DNA from: Manihot esculenta
Taxonomy: Eukaryota > Streptophyta > Magnoliopsida > Malpighiales > Euphorbiaceae
Reading direction: 5' to 3'
Assembly (NCBI RefSeq): GCF_001659605.2
Contig: NC_035161.2
Span: forward strand, 1,901,480 to 1,965,479
Length of the DNA stretch: 64,000 bases
Of this stretch, positions 1 through 15,000 are shown in pieces. Positions within the stretch are counted from its first letter, which is position 1. The number at the start of each line of letters is the position of its first letter. A model generated the notes under the pieces. It ran no database searches and was not told the DNA's origin. It saw only the letters and a program-made list of their open reading frames with translations. Made by a program: the position numbers and the translations under genes.

Positions 1-813
1 AGCTGGGATGACAAGCGAGCTGGGACAAAGATTCTTCTTTCCAAGGTTCTACTCTAAAACTGAACTCCTGCTTCACCTAAAAATCTTCAGGTTATTTAAA
101 GCTGAAGCGTTGAATCTGTTTGGGTTTTCAACAGGCATTCCTAGAGAAACATGTAGAAGAATTTCAGTTGTTTAAAGCACATTCAGACAACTACATGTGT
201 TCTCTAATTCCAGGAACTTCTCGTTTCCAGGCCCAATACACACCAGGTAAGTAATTTTAATTTCCTTCCCTTCTTCGCCCTGTCAATATTATGATGAACC
301 TGACATAAAATTTTACACTAATCAGGAGGGCTTCTCTACAAAGCAAGTGAAAGCAATCTACAATACGTAACTTCAACATCTTTCCTCCTCTTGACATACG
401 CTAAATATCTTAGCTCAAATGGAGGAATGGTCACATGTGGAGGTTCAACTGTGACAGCAGAATCACTCATATCACAAGCCAAGAAGCAAGTGGACTATAT
501 TTTAGGAGATAATCCAGCAAAAATGTCATACATGGTGGGTTTCGGAAACAGGTATCCACAACATGTGCACCACAGGGGCTCCTCTGTTCCATCTATACGC
601 ACACACCCAAATCGCATTTCCTGCAACGATGGGTTCCAGTACCTGTATTCTAGTTCACCCAATCCAAATGTCCTGGTTGGAGCCATACTAGGTGGTCCTG
701 ACAATAAAGACAATTTTGCAGATGACAGAAATAACTACCAGCAATCTGAGCCTGCTACGTATATCAATGCACCATTTGTTGGTGCGGTTGCTTTCTTCTC
801 GGCTAAAGATTAA
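1..813 (+). CDS. Endo-1,4-beta-glucanase, GH9 family (3' part, cut by window edge)
   Basis: Last three exons of a secreted plant cellulase that hydrolyses beta-1,4-glucan in the cell wall. Exons are 1-45, 135-246 and 326-813 (stop TAA); both introns are GT-AG and the joined frame stays open for 214 residues. The joined protein has the two GH9 active-site regions: a His-His-Arg stretch (VHHRGSS), and the C-terminal signature [19 protein letters not shown] with the catalytic Asp and the acid Glu. It ends [12 protein letters not shown] with no added carbohydrate-binding module and no membrane segment, so it looks like a class B secreted enzyme rather than the membrane-bound KORRIGAN type. The N-terminal part, with signal peptide and catalytic Asp cluster, lies outside the window. 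Family call is firm; the paralogue is not determined. Confidence 0.93.
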
Positions 814-3004
814 CCCTATGTTCGGACATGCATGGTGCGGTTGCTTTCAGGAAGTTTGATTTACTTTTATGTTGTTGATGATTAGTTTAGTAGAGAAATC
901 AAACTTCTCCCTTAAAAGAAAGATGGGCATTTAGGTGTATCTTCCTAAAAGTTTGGAGGAAAATATGAAATTAAAAAATATAATTTTCCTTTTCTTTTTT
1001 TTTTTTTTTTCTCTCCATCCTCTTTATTTTTTCTTTTAATTTATATTCAGACCAAAAAAAAAATTAAAAAACTTTATTATTTTTCATTAAATTTCACATT
1101 AATTTAAAATAAAAATAATATATCTCTTATAAAAATTTTAGCTACTCCTCTCACTTGAAATAATTTTCACTTGAATTGACTTTTAGTTTGAGCATGATAT
1201 TAAAATTTCTATAAATATATTAATTTTCTATTTTATTAGTTAAAAAATATTCATTATAGTAATTTTTATTTTTTATTTTTTAATTAATTATTAATAAATT
1301 ATGTTCTTTCAATGATAATATAAAATAATTATTTGAAAGAGTAATGTAACGATCATGATTCCGATAGCTTTACTTTTATTTATCGAGAAAATTATTTTTT
1401 AGTTTCTAAAATATAACATAATTAATAGATTCATTTCGATCTAGTGTTGAATTTTGATAAAATTAAATATTAAAAATAAAAATATTAAATTTTAAAAATA
1501 AGGGACAAATCTATTAATTATATTACACTTCAAAAATTAAAAAGTAATTTATTTATTTATTTTTTAAAATTTTTTGCTTAATTTGAGTACATTAGTTTTA
1601 TCTCACATAAATATATTTCAATCTCAATGATTCTCTTTTCAATAATTTACTAATAAAAAAATACAATAATTATGAGAGAGAAAAAGTTAATAATAAAACA
1701 GATTTTTAGGAATTTGTAAAAATAATTATTATATTTTAATAAATATAAGGGTAAATTGAAAAAAAAAAAACTCTTAATATTCCTTAGGTGAACTATAATT
1801 TTGAACAAGTCAAAATTTCAAAAGTGAAAAAGAAAATGTGGATGAAGAAAGTACAAGATTTTGCCTAAGATTGGGTAAGAATTTGTAAGAGTCCCTAATT
1901 ACTGTAAAATTAATTTTTTTACCAAATTAAAATTATAAATTTTAAAAAGAAACATTTTAATTAACTCATTTAAATGACCATCTAAGATTTTTCTATAGCG
2001 TGAGTATTTTTTTCCTTTTATTACTATTAGTTTTTTCTTATTATCCTAACGTGCTTAGAATACAACTATGTACGATTTTTTAAGATTGCAAATTCAATTG
2101 AAAAATTGCACCAAATTATATTGGAATTAAAAAAAATTGATGTTATAGAAATTAAATTGTACTGAATCCAATTTATTTAACTATTTGGTTATGATTTTTT
2201 GTCATACTTGACTTTTACTAGACTATGCAGCTGGTGAAATGGATGTAAGGATGTAATTCAACCGAGCCGAACTTTATAAACTTTATGTTCGTTTATTAAA
2301 AAAATTTTAAAAATTTGAATTTGAACTAATAATTAGCTCGATTCAAAAATTAAATACTATAATTAAATTCAATTCGAATTTGACTCATGAAAATCCCGTT
2401 TAAACTAATAACAAAATTAATTCAAGGTTGAAATCAAAGACTTTTAACAAAATTTAATTAATTTAAAATTTTAAATATTAAACTTTTAAATTAAAAGGCC
2501 ATAGTAAAATTAAAAATAATTTAAATAAAGTTTATTATAATTAAAATTTTAATTTAAAATATAATAAAAAGTGAAAATAAAATTTTTATTTGTAGAAGAG
2601 CTTCTATTTCTATAAGATTCCGATGTGGAATAAGAGATGTTGATTCAATAATTTATATGAATCTTCAAATAATGTGATTTGAATTTCTTATAAATATTAG
2701 CCCAGGTTTCTTAGCTCCATATCGAGGAACTCATTATCATGTTAATTTGAGGCGAGGAAATACACCAACAAACTGTGAAGAGCTTTTTAATCTTTAATAT
2801 TTATTAGCAAGAAATAACATTGAATAAAATTCAAATTCAAAACATGGAATTTTCAAATTTATGAATTTCAAATCTTAAATATTAAATTCAAGATTTAATA
2901 TCTAAATCCAAATCCAAATCCAAATCCAAATCCAAATCCAAATCCAAACGCAACCTAATGAATACATCAAATTGTATACTGAAAATAATTTATCTAAGAA
3001 CATA
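814..3004. other. Intergenic, AT-rich, tail-to-tail between GH9 and TOP3B
   Basis: No gene is visible. It holds the GH9 3' UTR, poly-T/poly-A runs near 990-1010 and 1760, and long AT-rich stretches. Around 2625-2770 a short CCGATGTGG sequence resembles the start of the CCCACATCGG-type LTR repeats seen elsewhere in the window, read in reverse. The two flanking genes converge here. Confidence 0.6.
2904..2945. repeat. Hexanucleotide microsatellite (AAATCC)7
   Basis: Seven perfect copies of AAATCC in tandem, 59 bp beyond the TOP3B stop codon, so probably inside or beside its 3' UTR. It is not the plant telomere repeat CCCTAAA. Confidence 0.9.
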
Positions 3005-6000
3005 TTAGAAATCCCGAAAGCTCATTCTCGGATCCCCTCTCCTTGCAGAAGCCCGTCCTCTTCCACCTCTCCCCCTTCCTCTTCCTCCCCTACCCATGCG
3101 TTTGAAAAATGATTTACCATGCTTCACCTCCACAAGTGAATGAAGTAAATCATCACAAAGAATGCAACCAATGTGCAAAGTAGCTCCATCTTCCAATGGT
3201 GTTGTGTTCTTGTTGAAGTCCACTTCTATGATTGTTGAATCACACTCAGGGCAACGTTCCCTAGTAGTGGCTATCCGATGAGCACCCTGAGGGAGCAAGA
3301 CAAGGCAATTGCACATATTGCAATAAAGTCTCCACTTGGGTGCACTTACTGGGTCCAAAACAAGCGTTCCACTGCATTCTGGGCAAGCACAAACTGCTTG
3401 AGCAATCAGAGAATGTCGGCACGTTGGGTGGGGGCAGAGGAAGCATGGCATGCCTGCTCCCTTTCCTAGCTTGCCAAAATTACCACTCTCACTTGCACCA
3501 AACAATTTATCTATGCCTTCAAATGGGGGACTATTGTAGCAATATGGACAAAGTGGGAACGTCTTCCCTTCTGGCCCACCCATGGAGAATAGCAACAGCT
3601 CAAAGTTGTCCAAAGGGCATGTTAGTTCCTTGTATAGCTGCAAGATTGATTCATTGACACTAGGATGTAAGAAAAGATCATTCATTTGGTGTCTTGTAAA
3701 TCGTCAAAGAATGTCAGGAGGAACAGTTGTTAATGATTGCTTATTAAATATAAGTCTAAGACCGTGTAATTTTCTGTGAAAAATCTACTATACCTTGATG
3801 GTGCCCTTCTGAGGAAGAAAATAAACATCCTCACATGTACCACAATAAAGACGTGATGGTAGAGCTGAAATGTACTTCATGTACCTCAGGCACTTTCCAC
3901 ATTTACTAAGAACACGGCCTGAGTCAAAAAGTTGAGAAAACTGTGCTTCAAACAACGAGTCCATCTTGTCAATCTGCATCACAAGAACAGACAGCTAAAA
4001 ACTCAGTAAAGAAGGAAATTAACTTTTACATATTTAATGTTCTAAACTTCTATTACGGCAGTTGAAATGTGAAGTTGTACAATTAAATCAGAGAAATGGA
4101 TGAAAAAGAAAATATCATGCGTAAAGCAAATTAGATGCCTTCATTTACGGTTAAATGGATGCCTACAATTATTTTATCAGAATTTGAATGACTGTTGGAA
4201 ATGATATTTGTGCATTTCATTACTGAAGAGGAAAATACAATATTTATGTACAAAACATAAATATTTGCTATAATTGTGGTTTCTAAAACAGGAAAATCTC
4301 CTCAAATTATGCTACCTATTTACACAATATATTTGACCTTCCAAAACACTCCCCTCAAGTTGGATCACAGATAATTGGATCACAGATAATTGAAGGAGAT
4401 TTTCACACCAGAATTTCATAGGCAGGGAGGTCTTAAACCAATTTCATCCAATAATTGAAGTACCCACACCACTTCATGCACTGATAGTGCTTAACTTTGT
4501 ATTCTAATTCAGCACTAGATCGAGAAACTATTACAGGACACAAAAAAAATCCTATATAATATATTTTAGAACCTGCCCAATCAACATTTGAAAAAATATT
4601 CTACGTTTAAATGCCCATTACTATACAATAAATCTTGCCCTGAAATCTGTTTCAAATAACATAAAATTTGATCCAAAGCAACCTTTGAGAAATAAGCAAT
4701 GTCGTCCTTTATCTTCAAACAACTTATCATCCTCTGCTTGTAATATAAGCTTGATTCCGGAGTTGGAATTTCAAATTCCCTACAAAATCTCCGTTGGAAT
4801 CTAGAATCTCAAGACGAGATTCTTAGATAAGAGTAAAATAGTATTTTCACAAATAAATTTCAATTGTATTTTTTCAAAAAAAATTTAATAAATCAAATAT
4901 CTAGTGGCGGAAAATGGCCTTTTGGGCACCAAATGTGTTTGTGGCAATACGGTTTTAAATCGCGGTCACAAATAACAAAAACGGGCCTATAACAACTATA
5001 ACATAACGGTAACGGCTTAAAACTACACAATTTTTAAAATAATTTATAAAATTCATAAAATGAATTGATATTGATAGATATAAGTCAAAATAATATACAC
5101 AACTATAAAATAGATACAAATACATCAAATATAGACTATAAAACTTAAATTAATTATCATTATAGCAAATTAATGAAATGGAATTAAGCAACAAATTGCA
5201 AATCAATTTTATTTTTTTTTAGAACCATAACTTTTATTAATAAAAATTTATTTTGACTTTTTTAACCCCAAAGCTATAATTTTTATTTATCATAATTGAT
5301 ATAGATATTAAATTTATGACTTGTCCCAAATATTAAAAAAATAACAAAAAAAAAACTCAAATATAAAACTTTTTATCAGTTATTTTATAATTAATTTAAT
5401 AGAATAGATTTCTAAAATATAGTTTAAAATAAGAAAAATCATACAATCTTGAAGATTGAGAAAGCTAATAGCTCACAGTATAATTCAAATCCTCAAATTG
5501 AATTTAAATGTTCTCCATAAATGACTTCCTTCAACATGTCTAGTAACAAAGTTGAATGGTCCAACAATTCAAGTTCAGCTCATGTTTCTCAGGCCAAGCC
5601 CATTTGTTATGATAACATTGAGCACACAATGTTCATTAAGCACAGATACTGATCTTATATTATTGATGGATATCTCCACCTGCAAACATTTCAGGTTGGA
5701 CAGCTTTCACAAAATACCGTATGCAACAAAGACAAAACTTTGCGCAGAATGGTTTGAATCAAGTGCAACTCAGAAAATACAAGAGCTGAACCCTTGTATC
5801 CAGGCCAGCTAAGTCAAGTTCAGCACAAGCCTCTCCCTCCTTTACCGAACAAGCAAAAGAATAATTTCGAGGTATGGACTCATGTAGAAAGATATCAAAT
5901 CATAATTTTGTCTAACCTGCTTAACAAAGTAACAATATTTTTGCTTGAATTGTTGGAGTACATGCTGCACAAGACGCGAATGATCCACCTGGCCCTTGGC

Positions 6001-9000
6001 AATAAGTGTAATCTGTTGCTCAATGAAACTACGAATGTCAGGTAAACATAGATCCGGATCAATACACTGATAGCCTCTTATCAGGGTGATACCTAATGTA
6101 GTTGGAACCAACCTCCTGCCAGCTTGTACCTGCAATTTGAAAAGTGAGAAAAATAAGCACTGCTGGGAAGCAAAAAAAAAAAAGAACTAAAAGAAATGAA
6201 TAAATAATCACAGATAATGTTTCTCCTTGTTTAAAAAAAAATTCACAAATGCTGTAAACTACATGGCACAAATACAATACCAGCCTGTCTGCCTTGTTTT
6301 TTTCCCATCAACTCTGTACAAAAAAATAGAGGAAACAGAAAGGGCAGAAAGATTATGAACAGCTTGGTAGCAATATCAATGTACCTGCACATAATTACGT
6401 TCGCATATATTGTTTATATGTACAGGTATTGATGCATCTGTGCCTATTCCATTCTTCTCCATCAGAGAAATCAGCTCACTCTCGCTGAGGTAATCTGGAG
6501 GAACAGTTTTGCCCTGCAGATTTAGAAACATAATTATAATGTGCTATATAACAGTGTATCACTTTCGTCATTTTGTACCATTGTTGACTGTTATCACTAT
6601 AAGTTAGGAGTCTATTTAGTATTAGTATTGTTTTAGAAGTCTATTTTAGAATTCTATTTTAGAATTTGTATTTTATTTGATTAGGAAAACTCTCATAGCT
6701 TATATATAATACTACTCATTGTGAATGAAATAAACACAATAGCAATATGATCCCTTTTGTGACTACCTATTCTGATATTTAGAGACCTATCCAAACTGTC
6801 TCACTATCTAATAATCACTAGTTTGTTACTTTTATTTATTGATTGTTGCACTCACATGACTTGGATTTATTTGACAAAATCAAAGAGTGAAGCGATTTCT
6901 TGTTTTAATCATTTCACAAGATGAATTATACTCAATTTGATGCCAACATAACAGTTTTGAGAACTGATAATGGCACAGAGTCTACGAATAGCAGTTTTTC
7001 TAACTATCTATAATCTAATGGGATACTGCATCGAACTAGTTGTCATTCACACTAATATCCAAAATGGTATTGCTGAAAAAAAAAGAATAGGCACCTGTTA
7101 GAAGTAGTCAGATCTCTTATTTTCACTGTGAATCTTCCCAAAACCTATTAGGAAGATGCAGTCTTAGCCGCAACTTATCTCATAATAGAATGCCTCTGAA
7201 AGCTCTTGCCTTTAAAAGCCCTTTAGAAGTGCTACAAAAGAAAAATACTTACATTATTTCACCAAGTATTTGGATGCACGAGTTTTGTTCATTATAGGAC
7301 AGCTGGGAAACTAGATCCGAAGGCTCTTAAATGTGTTGTTGGGTACTCTCCCACACAAAAGGCTTACAAGTGTTACATCCCTATCCAGAAAATATTTTGT
7401 CAACATGGATGTTACATCCACAGAAACTGAACCTCACTCCAATATTACCTCTTCAAGGGGAGAGCAACGAGAGATAAGAGATAATTCTTAGTTCTATGAC
7501 CCAAGAGAATTTTAATTGAGAGGAGACTATTGTTGATCAAGGAGAACTAATTGAGCGTTTGGACAAACTGAATTTAAGGAGATACTCAAGAAGAGATCAA
7601 ATAGAAATAGAAAAAACTATTGCGCAGTCTATTCAGTATTAAGAATCTTCCTCTCCTCCATCTAGAGAGTTCTCTCTAATCATTGAGCCTAGTGATGATC
7701 TAAATAAACCAACTGCTCAAAGAAAAGAAATTAGGCATTGCACTAAACACCCTATTTCTAACTCTCCCTTATGATTCTTTGTCTCTATCCTATAAAGTCT
7801 TTGTTTTATCTATTTCCTCTCTGTCTATCCTATCGAATTGAAAAGAAGCTCTCAAAGATTCTAAATAGAAAGAGCAATGGTTGAAACAATGAAAGCCTTT
7901 ACTAAAAAGACTTGGGAGTTTGTATCTCTTCCACCTTGAAAAAAAAAAAAACAATTGGCTGCAAATAGATGTTTAATATGAAACACAAAGTAGATGGGTT
8001 AATTAAAAGATTCAATGCTAGACTAGTTGCCAAGAGATACACTCAAACCTATAGAGTAAATTAGCAAGAGATATTTGCCTATATTACTAAAATAAACTCA
8101 ATCAGAGTATTGCTATCTTGTAATGCCAACTTTAATTTAGACCTATAGCAATTTGATATAAAAAATGCATTTCTCTATAGAGACTTAGAAGAGAAAGTGT
8201 ATATAGAAATCCTACTGGATTTGTAGAGATTTTATTCTTTGCCTTTATTGTAAATATTTCTAATTAGATGTGATTTTTTGTGTATAAATACCTAAAACTT
8301 GTAAAGATCAAATTAATTAGAATAGAATCTGAAAATTTCTCCAAAAATTCTTCAACCATCAATATAATTACTCTCGAGGAACAAAAGCACATTACAGAAC
8401 TAGAGAACAACGATTAACCCCTTATTTTCCCCAGTTTTCTTCCTAGAAAAGGGTATATATACATAAACAAACTAATTTCACATAGAGTGAATATCACGCT
8501 GATAGAATAAATACAAGGATTTAAAAAAGGTTGGTAGGGGAAAGTCATGGATGAGTAAAACCACTAAGAAAAAAAAGCTATAGGTGATAATTAATCAAGG
8601 CCAAAAGGGGAACATTATAGTAATCTACCTAGATGCTAGAATGGGAATGTTTATGAAAAATTTAAAATTAGCTATAACGTATGATAAAAGGGAAAAAGTG
8701 AGGGTAAAACTAAGTTCTTGAGAGAATTTACGACAACAATGATGCATTCGAGAAGCAAAGAATTACATCTGCAAATCAACTCTTTTACTCAACTCAACTA
8801 AGCCTCAAGTCCAAACTTGTTACCTTTTCCCATATGGGCCCAATTCCTCCATTATACTTGGACTAGAAAATCAATTTAGAAAGATCTATAGTTGTTGGGC
8901 CTTAATGTGATTTCATGCCTGCATCTTCCTTTCACATCTCCCGCAGCATCGAAGTGCTCAAACCTTTAAATTGGAGCATTTGCTAATCCATAATTCACAT

Positions 9001-12000
9001 GCCCGAACAATCCCAAATCTCCCTTCTCTAGACAAACCATCAATAGATGTCACATCCACCTTCCTACCAATATTAATTTGTTGTTCAATCCATACTTCTA
9101 TTTTCACATAACCATCTTAGCATCTTCACTTTTGCCAAACTATCCTTGTGTGCATGTTATTCTTCACCACCCAATACTTTCTACAATATACAAATAATAC
9201 ACAATAATCTAATACCTGTCCAGTAAAATTTTCCTTCAACTTAACTGGCATTTTATGATTAGATAAGATGCTTGTCATATTTTGCCAATCCATTCATCGT
9301 GCTTTAACTCTAGAGTTCATAGTCATCAGACTTCCTTGACTCTTTGTACTTGTTAAATTTGAACCAGCTCTAACTCACCCCATAAGCTCGCTCAAGGGTA
9401 GTAATATCTAAAGCCCTTATACAATAGTCTAAACATCTGAAATAAGAGCTGTTTAGGAACTTTGCAACATCTAGGTTAAACCCACCTTGATAAGTTCCTA
9501 CTCTATTGATTCGATTCTCATATGTGTACTCTTTTTTATCTACTATATTATTCTAAAAGAGGTACAAATATTTATATACAATAGTCTCTATGACTGTAAA
9601 TTCTAAATAGGAACATATCCCTATATTATGCTTAGGAAAAAAATATTTACATACCATACATTTGACTTTCTATAACACTCCCTCTCAAGTTAAGCACATA
9701 TGTCAATCATGCCTAACTTATTATAAATGTAGTCAACCTTGAGCTCCATTCAAAGATTTTGCAAAGATATTGCCTAATTGTTCTCCAACCTTGGGATAGC
9801 TAATGTGTCCCTTATAAGAACTTTAGGCACTCCTCCCCTTGAACTAGCCTTTAGAGTGAATTAGGCCTGATCTAAATTTAACATGGTATTAGAGCCTCCC
9901 CACCGTTGTTGGGCCTCCCTTAATATTTCACGCTCCAGTGAAGTTTTGGGCATGAAGGGTGTGTTGAATTGCACATTGATTTGAGATAGGATAGGAGTAA
10001 TGTGCCCTTGCTTGAGCTAATTTTTGGGTGAGTTAGCCCTGATCCAAATTTAACAAAAACAAACCTAGCCTATGTTCAATTAACGGTTTAAACCAAACTA
10101 GTCAAATGGAGAAGTCAACTACAACTCAATCTTGGAAGATCTTCCAATCTCGGGAGATTTTGGCTAGCACCTATTTTAGTAAAGGAAATTTGTCTCCCTT
10201 TCTAATTAAGTTAGATAAATTCTAGAGTTATGTTAGCTTAATTTTCTTAATTAGTATCCTTTTACTTTTATTTCTGTGGAGAAGCAATTATCTATAGATA
10301 GGCCAACATGTATTGCATAACTTGGCCAACATGCTGCTGAATTCTCATCAACCTCGAGTCCTGTTATGTGAATCATTCAACTTCTTTGTAGCAATTCATC
10401 TTATACAAGATTTTTGGTTCCTACATATCCTTCTTTTACATTAATTCACCTATTTAAACATAAAAAGAACACCTAAAACCCATAGTTGGACAAAATTGTC
10501 TTTTTACACAATTTGGCAAAATCTTGCCACAAACCAAGAAAGATTAACATATATAGACATTTCCAAGAATATAACTCTAAAATGAGTATGAAAAGGAAAT
10601 TATTATTTTAGTACAATTTACTCAAGCACGAGACCTATAGCCTTGAAGACGACTCAAGTACCAATGAGCTAAAGCCCATTGATGAAAAGGAAATGATTCA
10701 TATGGCTGAAAAACTAACTCAATTTGGACTGAGATTTAATTAAAAGGAGCATATAACTGATAAATTTTCACAAATATGTAACTATCAAACATGGACATCC
10801 GAACAATACCTCATAGAGATCCACCTTTGAAACTTCTATTTTCTCACCAATTGTAAACTGAGGGAGATTTTTCTCACTTACTGCCAACCATGGCATGATA
10901 CAGGTAAATCCTTCTACTGTAACACGCTTGCCTATACAATGGAAGAACTCTCCCCCAACAGAAAATTCCACCTTTGTCCTGAAATGCATCCATGTAGCAA
11001 ACCATAAGAAGAGATTAGCAAAAATTAGCATATAATCATAAAGCTAATAAAGATCAACATTAGAAACAAAATGAAAATCAGTTGCAGACTGTTAGGCTTC
11101 TGCACTTACTGCATTAGAAAGGTTAAGAAATAGAGAAATAGGGAAGAAGAAGAGATGAGAGAATTGGAGGAGAAGAAGAAGAAGAAGAAGAAGGGAATTA
11201 GAAGTGAGGAAGAGAGAATTGAGAGAGAGAATAGAGAGAGTTCTGAATGCCTACAACAGATTCTCCCTTCTCTGTTTATTAGTTGAGCTGATGAGCTCTT
11301 CTCATAACTGTCTAACTAACTGAGACAGCTGTCACAACTGAACAAGTAACTACTCTCTTTCACCTCTCACGTGATTCTCCCTCTTATATCTCCTCCTTCT
11401 ATATGTGACACCGACTTGCAGTACCACAAAGTTGGATCAAATTGAACTAACATGACCGTTATTATAGTTTTTTCTGTAAGACACCTTGGACTTCTTTCTT
11501 CTTATAATTTTCCCGTAGTACACCTTCAAAAGCCCTGGTTCTTGACCCAGTCTTTCTGGACTATTGCCATCAAGCAGAAAATCTTAACTATATAATCCAT
11601 ATAAGCATCAAAATTTAGGCAAACCTATCTGGCCTTCTTTTCAACAAAGGAAAAATGTCTTTCAATAGTATGGTTTTGGATGATTTTTTAATCAATTGGT
11701 TTGCATGTCATGAGGTAGAAGTTAAATGAAATTGAATAGTTTGCATAAGATTGAACTTTCAACCGTGTTACAAATTACAACAGCACCACGCTCCCCTATT
11801 TCAGCTAAAAGCAATATCATAGTTTTTTTGTCATCTATGACTCACTAAAATCTTTCTTGCAGAAATTATATATACTTCAATATGAGTATGCTACATCAGC
11901 ACACCTTCCCACTAAACCTTGCCTAGGGTCCAATATGCCCTCATGTCTACATGTACCATGCATAAAACACGAGGTACATGCATGGTAAAACAAATATAGA

Positions 12001-15000
12001 ATTAAGCAAAAACAGTAGGAATTAAAGATAGAAAAATTAAAAATAGTAGAATCCCAAAATGGACACTAATAATAGACTAGAAATGAAAAGGTAAAACCTT
12101 AAGTCCCTACCTCACATACTTGCAGTCAGGAGACACAGATGCTATAAAATGTTGACAGACATACTGATATAGTCTCCAAGCATCTTTGCCTAGCATATTC
12201 TCACTTGCTAATTGGATTGGAGTAATAGGAGGATGGTCACCTACGTCAGTTCCTAATCGCGGTTTGTGATAACCATCAGCAAGCAATCTCCGGACATAGT
12301 TACCCCATGTTGAATTGTTTGACATTGCACCAAGTGTGCTTTTGAAGTCAAATGAGGAAGGGTAGGCTGTGCTTTCTGTACGTGGATAACTGAAATAATA
12401 ATGTAAAGCAATTATCATAGGTTATTAGATTTCACTAACAATTTGGGGACTAGAAAATCAAATGAAGCATATAACAACATGCACACTGATTAGAACCAAT
12501 AGAGCAATGAATGACGAAAGAAATAAAATTTTCAAATTTGCATTGATTCTCAATTATTAACAATAGTTAAGCTCTCTACTAAAATAACCAGTCCTACTGC
12601 AAGGAACAGGAATTCCAAAAAGGGAAAAATACTAAACCATCTATAACACAAAGTGTAAGCTCACTAGAACATCACACACTCATAGACAGAGTGCTTGAGA
12701 GAAAAATAACTCTGCTGGAACATTGTTGCTGAAAAACTAAAACTCAATACATAGAAGTTTAGGGTCTATATACGGTAGAATTGATGAGATTCCATGCTAG
12801 AATTAAAGGGAGTGTTAAGGAAAGTTATTCCTATTTAATATAGGATTTGTAATCCTAAAAAATAGATAGAATAATATATGTATCAATATACTCCTAAAAT
12901 GGGGGGATTTGAAATATTTCTATTATAATTGGAGAATCCTTTAATTTATGGTATCACACCATATATGTCTTGAATCCTCCATTATAAATGGGAAAGCCTT
13001 TGTATTATGAGAAGGGAATACAACTCAATAAAAATGTAACCCTTTTAGGCTTTGTATCTATGGATATAGGCTCTCATAGCCGAACCACATAAATATTTTC
13101 GTGTTTTTTTCTTTTCTCTTCTATTATTCTAACTTCAACATGGCATCAGAGCATTCAATTATGAGACTTGGACACAGTTTATTGGTGTTGTTCATCCATA
13201 TTGTTCATCGGCACCGTTCACCAACACTGTTCACGGGTACTATTTATGGGCACTACTCATTGGTACTATTTATGGGCATTATTCACACCTATGTTTGTAT
13301 TCGATTGGTATGGTTTGTTCAATCCTATGAGTTGTTTTGTGTTGATGTTTCCTCACCAATGTTGCCTTTGGAGAGGGACTTTGTGTTGATGTTTCCTAGC
13401 TGATATAGCCTTTGGAAAGGGATTTTGTATTGATGTTTATCGATATTGCCTTTGGAGAGAGATTTTGTGTTGATGTTTCCTCACCGCCATTACTTTGGAG
13501 AGGAAAATGCAATTCTAAGGATAGTTTTGCATTTTTGTACTTTGTTGTGTGAGTGCCTCGCCGCCATTGCTTTGGAGAGGAAAATGCAATTCTAAGGATA
13601 GTTTTACATTTTTGTACTTTGTGTGAGTGCCTTTGTGCGAGATTTGATATATACTTATTATAGTTAGAGGACTCCTTAATTTATAATATCATATCATATA
13701 TATCTTGGATCCTCCATTATAAATAAGAAAGTCTTTGTATTATAAAAAGAGAATCCAATTCAATAAAGATGTAGCCCATTGAGGTTTTGTGTCCGCAGAT
13801 GTAGGCTCTCTTATCCGAACCACGTAAATCTTCTCGTATTATTTTCTTCTCTCTTCTATTATTCTAACTTTAACAATGTAGAATTTTAAGACCCCTAAAT
13901 ACAATAGGAATATAAAGCTACTATTTGGCTAGTTGACCCTCAAGGTCCACCAACTTCAAATAGAGTAGCATTCTAATAGTAAGAAAAGGGCTTGAAGGAA
14001 AATAAAGACTCAAACATTGGAGCCAATACTATAGAAATAAAACACGCGTTATAGTATATACAGCTATGAATGATTACCTACCATGTATAGAGTGCATAAT
14101 TATAAGACTAATTTCTAGGAGGCAGATTTGTAGGAGATTGATATTCTTACCATATATGAACCCTTCTATTCTACACATATAGCTCTATCATTCATACAAT
14201 ATTACAAACCAATTTTACCCAATAATTTCCCGTTAAACTACATAGTATCAGAGCTGGCTCAATTTTGAGTTTTTTAGTTTCTGGGTTTCCTTTCCAATGA
14301 AACTGGTGTGCTTGGATTACCTTTTCCGGTGATCGTTTCGTCTCACCACCAACTTAGAGAGGAGCACATGTGGGTTTCCGACTAATCCTCAGAGACCAGC
14401 GACCGGGGGGTGAGCAAGTGAGTCTCCCGAACACTCTGCTGTTTCTGTTGCAGTCTTCACGCGTAGGCGAGTGGCAACGCGTGGCACCTCCATCTGACTT
14501 CTGGTTCCTTCTCCGGCATCGCCTTGACATTTCTAGCCACTCGCCTATGTCACTTCTGCCGTCAGACCTTGCTGGAGAAAGGTTCTTCCTTTCGAGTACT
14601 ATTAGAGTGTTGTTCTTTTATTGTGAGTTTACTGTTTGAAGGCAGGGGCTGTGGTTTTTTGTTTGGTTCTGAACTTTGATTCTGTGTGTTATATTTCTGT
14701 TGTTGAGTGAATCTTGAAATGGCTAGCAGTAGTAAATCCTATATTGTTGAAAGTATCCCAACACCTACCAAAATTACAGAAGATTAGTTGAGAGGGCCTA
14801 ATTATCTAGAGTGGAGTAGGAAAAAAATCTAAGTATACTTGAGAAGTGTTGAAAAAGATGACCATTTAACCTAAGATATCTCAATGATGAGACTAAATAA
14901 GCATGATTCAGGGATGATGCCCGCTTACTTTTGCAAATTACCAATTCTATTAATAGTGAGGTGGCTGGTTTAGTTGATCACTGTGAGCTAGTAAAAGGAT

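Noticed and set aside
2904..2945. Interstitial telomere repeat
   Set aside because: The unit is AAATCC, not CCCTAAA/TTTAGGG.
3278..3657. Plus-strand frames of 63 and 105 codons
   Set aside because: They are antisense shadows of TOP3B exon 15, whose minus-strand frame carries the zinc-finger cysteines and RG tail.
13101..13403. 100- and 73-codon frames near the small LTR element
   Set aside because: They translate short tandem repeats (GTTCAT, GGTACT units) in an element leader, with no protein-like features.
14243..14260. TATCAGAGC motifs as possible tRNA genes
   Set aside because: They are retroelement primer-binding sites next to LTR ends; no cloverleaf sequence surrounds them.
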